Source: Candidatus Saccharibacteria bacterium UBA2866
GTDB taxonomy: Bacteria; Patescibacteriota; Saccharimonadia; Saccharimonadales; Saccharimonadaceae
DNA length: 15,269 bases
Assembly: GCA_002350545.1 (NCBI GenBank)
Contig: DEEY01000016.1
Location: 41,603-56,871, forward strand
Direction of reading: 5' to 3'
In this document: piece by piece, positions 13,054-15,269 of the stretch
How positions within the stretch are numbered: the first letter of the stretch is position 1
Layout of the letters: every line of letters begins with the position of its first letter
The notes under the pieces: model-generated
What the model was told of the DNA's origin: nothing
What the model saw: the letters and a program-made list of their open reading frames with translations, nothing else
Database searches by the model: none
Program-made: the position numbers and the translations under genes

Positions 13054-14217
13054 CTACCAATTGTATTCCCAACCTACTTTTGTAAAAATCTTATCTATTA
13101 CTCTACCGCTATCAAAGTGATATAAAAGCCCTAAATACGAAGTAATAGATTCTGTCTTTCCCATACCCTTTACAAGCTTGTATGCTGAACCAGAAAAATT
13201 ATTCACGATTCTTTTGCCTGGTAGTATCGCATGGCCTCTTACTACCATCCCTAAAAACGGAACACCCATTTGCCACGGAATAATCCGCGTCTTTTTATGA
13301 TTAAGCGATAGGTTAATCCCATTTAGAAAATAGCCAATAGTTTTAATGTCGTGTTTAAGTCTAAGTAGTTCGCTCTCCGGCACTACAATATAAAAATCAT
13401 CTACATATCTTCCATAATGCTTATAACCTAACGTGATTGTTATGAATCTATCTAGCACATCCAAATAAATATTTGAAAAATCTTGCGAAGTCAAATTTCC
13501 AATTACCATTCCCTGCCCTGGTGGCTGCACGAATAGGCTTTTGTCTTCCGGAAGATTACGCCAATCCTCATATGAGCCCTGCACTTTTACGTTACGTACT
13601 GGATCATCAAAGATGATTTCATGAATTGCATGCTCTAGCATCTTGTATCGCCTATTAGTATGATCAAGAAATTGCTGATCTAAACCCCATTTCACCCTGC
13701 TATACATAATAGACCGTTTGATGTGCATAAAATAACCAGAGATATCCAACTTAGCTATTACTACAGGTATTTCAAGATTATGAGAAGCAGACAATACATG
13801 ATGCCTAAGCCTCTCAATCCCATATTTCGTTCCCTTACCAATCCTACAGGAATATGAATCATTAATTAGTCTATGATCCCACCATTCATCAATCTGATTA
13901 ACCACCCAATGTTGTACGATTCTATCAGGATACGGTGCAGCAAATATCTCCCTCTGAACTGGATTGAATATTACATGTGCTGTACCTCGTGACGGCTTAT
14001 AATCGTATTCCCACAAAGCGTCTCTCAGCCTTACTAAATTTTCAAATAAGTTCACTTCAAAGCCATGCGTATCACAGGTCTTTCTTTTTCCACCTTTTCG
14101 TGCTTGCTGTTCTGCAATAAAAAGCTCAGCAAGGAGTAAGTTCTTTGGATTAGCCATCAGCCAATCTTTTGCCATTCCGTCTTCTGCTCCTTTTATTAAA
14201 CCGAAGGAATCGTTCAT
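13054..14217 (-). CDS. DGR reverse transcriptase
   Basis: This 387-residue reverse transcriptase makes adenine-mutagenised cDNA from the template RNA. In order: an N-terminal RT block VQREIFAAPYPDRIVQHWVV (88-107), the first metal site KLDISGYF with D158, the fourth block QPPGQGMVIGNLTSQ (231-245), YVDD (271-274), NHKKTRI (306-312) and FLGMVV (321-326). The block-4 sequence IGNLTSQ is the DGR form of the QGxxxSP found in retroviral and group II RTs, and it is linked to low fidelity at template adenines. The start overlaps the Avd stop (ATGA), so the two are translationally coupled. No maturase or integrase domain is attached, consistent with a DGR rather than a group II intron. Confidence 0.93.
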   Translation of the reverse strand: MNDSFGLIKGAEDGMAKDWLMANPKNLLLAELFIAEQQARKGGKRKTCDTHGFEVNLFENLVRLRDALWEYDYKPSRGTAHVIFNPVQREIFAAPYPDRIVQHWVVNQIDEWWDHRLINDSYSCRIGKGTKYGIERLRHHVLSASHNLEIPVVIAKLDISGYFMHIKRSIMYSRVKWGLDQQFLDHTNRRYKMLEHAIHEIIFDDPVRNVKVQGSYEDWRNLPEDKSLFVQPPGQGMVIGNLTSQDFSNIYLDVLDRFITITLGYKHYGRYVDDFYIVVPESELLRLKHDIKTIGYFLNGINLSLNHKKTRIIPWQMGVPFLGMVVRGHAILPGKRIVNNFSGSAYKLVKGMGKTESITSYLGLLYHFDSGRVIDKIFTKVGWEYNW

Positions 14218-15215
14218 TTCTTAGCTTTCACGCCAAAATCTTTCGTTACCAATCTTCGTACTTCGTTAATATTCTCGCCAATCGATGCAGCTACTCCATA
14301 ATCCCACACTCTAGTTTCTGAAAGTATAGCGAGCGATGCGAACAAACTATCTACAACTGTCATCAATTCTATGCTAGCCTCTTCCCTACCTTTTAATCCG
14401 TTTGCCCAATCAAAATAAGTTGCAAGAAGCCGATTTAAATCCTTAAGCATACCTTCGCCAATTGCGTAATAATAGTGTCTATCTAACTTCTTCACTCTCG
14501 GTGCCACTTGTCGTATTACCATCATAATACTTTGATATACCGCCGGATCCATTGCTTTTGGTCTCAATACATTGTGCAGTTTTTCTCTCCTTGTTTCCTC
14601 TATCATTCTCAGCTGGCCAACTTCATCGTCCGTAAGTGGTTTCTTTAGGGTAAAAATGTATATCTTGTCTTCTGTTATTTCTAAATCAGAATTCTCAAGA
14701 TGCATCATCTGTGCAATGAACTTATCTAGGTTTACAATACTTGCCATATAAATCATTCTGGAAAAATGATCATTATCGCTTAAGAGACGAGCACTCCTGC
14801 TCATCCTCTCTGCCAACCTATAAACATAGTACAAGGCAGAAAAGTCAAATACTTTATAGAATCCATCTCCAGTCACAATTGACGGAACTACGATCAACCT
14901 ACTCTGATTGCCTTTTTCTAGTTCCTTAGCATGACGTTTAATTCTGCGATACTGCTCACGAATCGCTTTATGTTCTGATGGTGTAATATCAATTCCTGAG
15001 TCACGTTTCGTCAATATTTCTTCAATTTCTTCCCGTGAGAATACTATCTTTATATTCTCTTCATTCATCGTTTTAGATGCTACCACCTTCATTAATTCAG
15101 TTGCGGGTTTATGGGGTTTGAGCGTAGCCTTTTTCGTTCTATTTGAAGCTTTGCTACCCGTCAGGGGAAGCTCTGACTGTTCAAGCGGTGCTGCTGGCGT
15201 TCTTTTTCTACTCAA
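14214..15215 (-). CDS. avd: Avd-family DGR accessory protein with large N-terminal extension
   Basis: Avd forms a basic pentamer of four-helix bundles that binds the RT and template RNA. Residues about 225-325 fit this family: VYQSIMMVIRQVAPRVKKLDR, GEGMLKDLNRLLATYFDWA, then LMTVVDSLFASLAILSETRVW and GENINEVRRLV. Typical Avd proteins are only about 110-130 residues, while this one has 333. The extension has a basic, disordered start (1-45), a charged helical part (EEIEEILTKRDSG...REQYRRIKRHAKELEKG, 62-102) and an unrecognised domain (107-215). The start is TTG at 15215, directly after an in-frame TAG, with AGGA nine bases upstream. ATGs at codons 42 and 50 are alternatives but lack a ribosome site. 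A weak TATAAC -10 is seen near 15240. Confidence 0.75.
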   Translation of the reverse strand: MSRKRTPAAPLEQSELPLTGSKASNRTKKATLKPHKPATELMKVVASKTMNEENIKIVFSREEIEEILTKRDSGIDITPSEHKAIREQYRRIKRHAKELEKGNQSRLIVVPSIVTGDGFYKVFDFSALYYVYRLAERMSRSARLLSDNDHFSRMIYMASIVNLDKFIAQMMHLENSDLEITEDKIYIFTLKKPLTDDEVGQLRMIEETRREKLHNVLRPKAMDPAVYQSIMMVIRQVAPRVKKLDRHYYYAIGEGMLKDLNRLLATYFDWANGLKGREEASIELMTVVDSLFASLAILSETRVWDYGVAASIGENINEVRRLVTKDFGVKAKK

Positions 15216-15269
15216 CTATTCGTTTCCTCATACTTCAATTGTTATACTTTTCCGCACCCCTTCGCCTAT

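Larger units (their letters stand above)
12474..15215. mobile_element. Diversity-generating retroelement (template repeat, RT, Avd)
   Basis: Three DGR parts lie together: an Asn-codon-rich template repeat (plus strand), a DGR-type reverse transcriptase and an Avd-family protein (both minus strand, 4-bp overlap). DGRs copy the template RNA with adenine-specific errors and write the cDNA into a variable repeat at the 3' end of a target gene. No second copy of the template is present here, so the target is remote or was lost. Confidence 0.88.

Noticed and set aside
13054..14217. Group II intron or retron reverse transcriptase
   Set aside because: The block-4 motif is IGNLTSQ, with no maturase domain and no retron msr/msd. 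The nearby template repeat and Avd fix it as a DGR.

Overview
The window looks like a chromosome segment of a small-genome Candidate Phyla Radiation (Patescibacteria) bacterium, most likely Candidatus Saccharibacteria (TM7). The grounds are very tight packing (adjacent, overlapping and zero-gap genes), compact versions of familiar proteins (short HrcA and GrpE), a wall-type lamin-tail surface protein, and TGA used as a normal stop (kinase, grpE, Avd), which argues against the TGA-recoding Absconditabacteria and Gracilibacteria. The phylum assignment is inference; no rRNA or tRNA gene lies in the window.

Positions 1-10651 are a housekeeping block. From the left: the 5'-3' exonuclease part of DNA polymerase I (minus, runs off the edge) behind a P-loop kinase; a divergent phosphotransferase followed by a fused PfkB-like/class I fructose-bisphosphate aldolase; ribosomal protein bL25; the heat-shock pair hrcA-grpE under a CIRCE operator; an adenylate-kinase-like protein; a two-domain lamin-tail surface protein; and a three-gene operon of a six-helix membrane protein, a 79-residue protein and a flavoprotein reductase that has lost its redox cysteines. 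Seven genes share one start architecture, TGnTATAAT followed by exactly six bases and then ATG, which predicts leaderless mRNAs.

Positions about 10652-15269 are an accessory island. It opens with a Fic toxin cut off before its catalytic motif, with its small VbhA-like antitoxin upstream. Next comes a promoter and a roughly 345-base leader with hairpins, a 12-bp tandem repeat and an anti-Shine-Dalgarno stretch. The leader precedes a broken gene that joins a helix-turn-helix to the zinc-ribbon and coiled-coil end of a large serine recombinase but has no catalytic domain.

The island ends in a diversity-generating retroelement (DGR). It has an asparagine-codon-rich template repeat on the plus strand, preceded by an apparently structured, untranslated leader with its own extended -10 promoter. 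On the minus strand lie a DGR-type reverse transcriptase (IGNLTSQ, YVDD) and, overlapping it by 4 bp, an unusually long Avd protein with about 220 extra N-terminal residues. No variable repeat or target gene is visible, so the target must lie outside the window, and the template and RT are transcribed towards each other.
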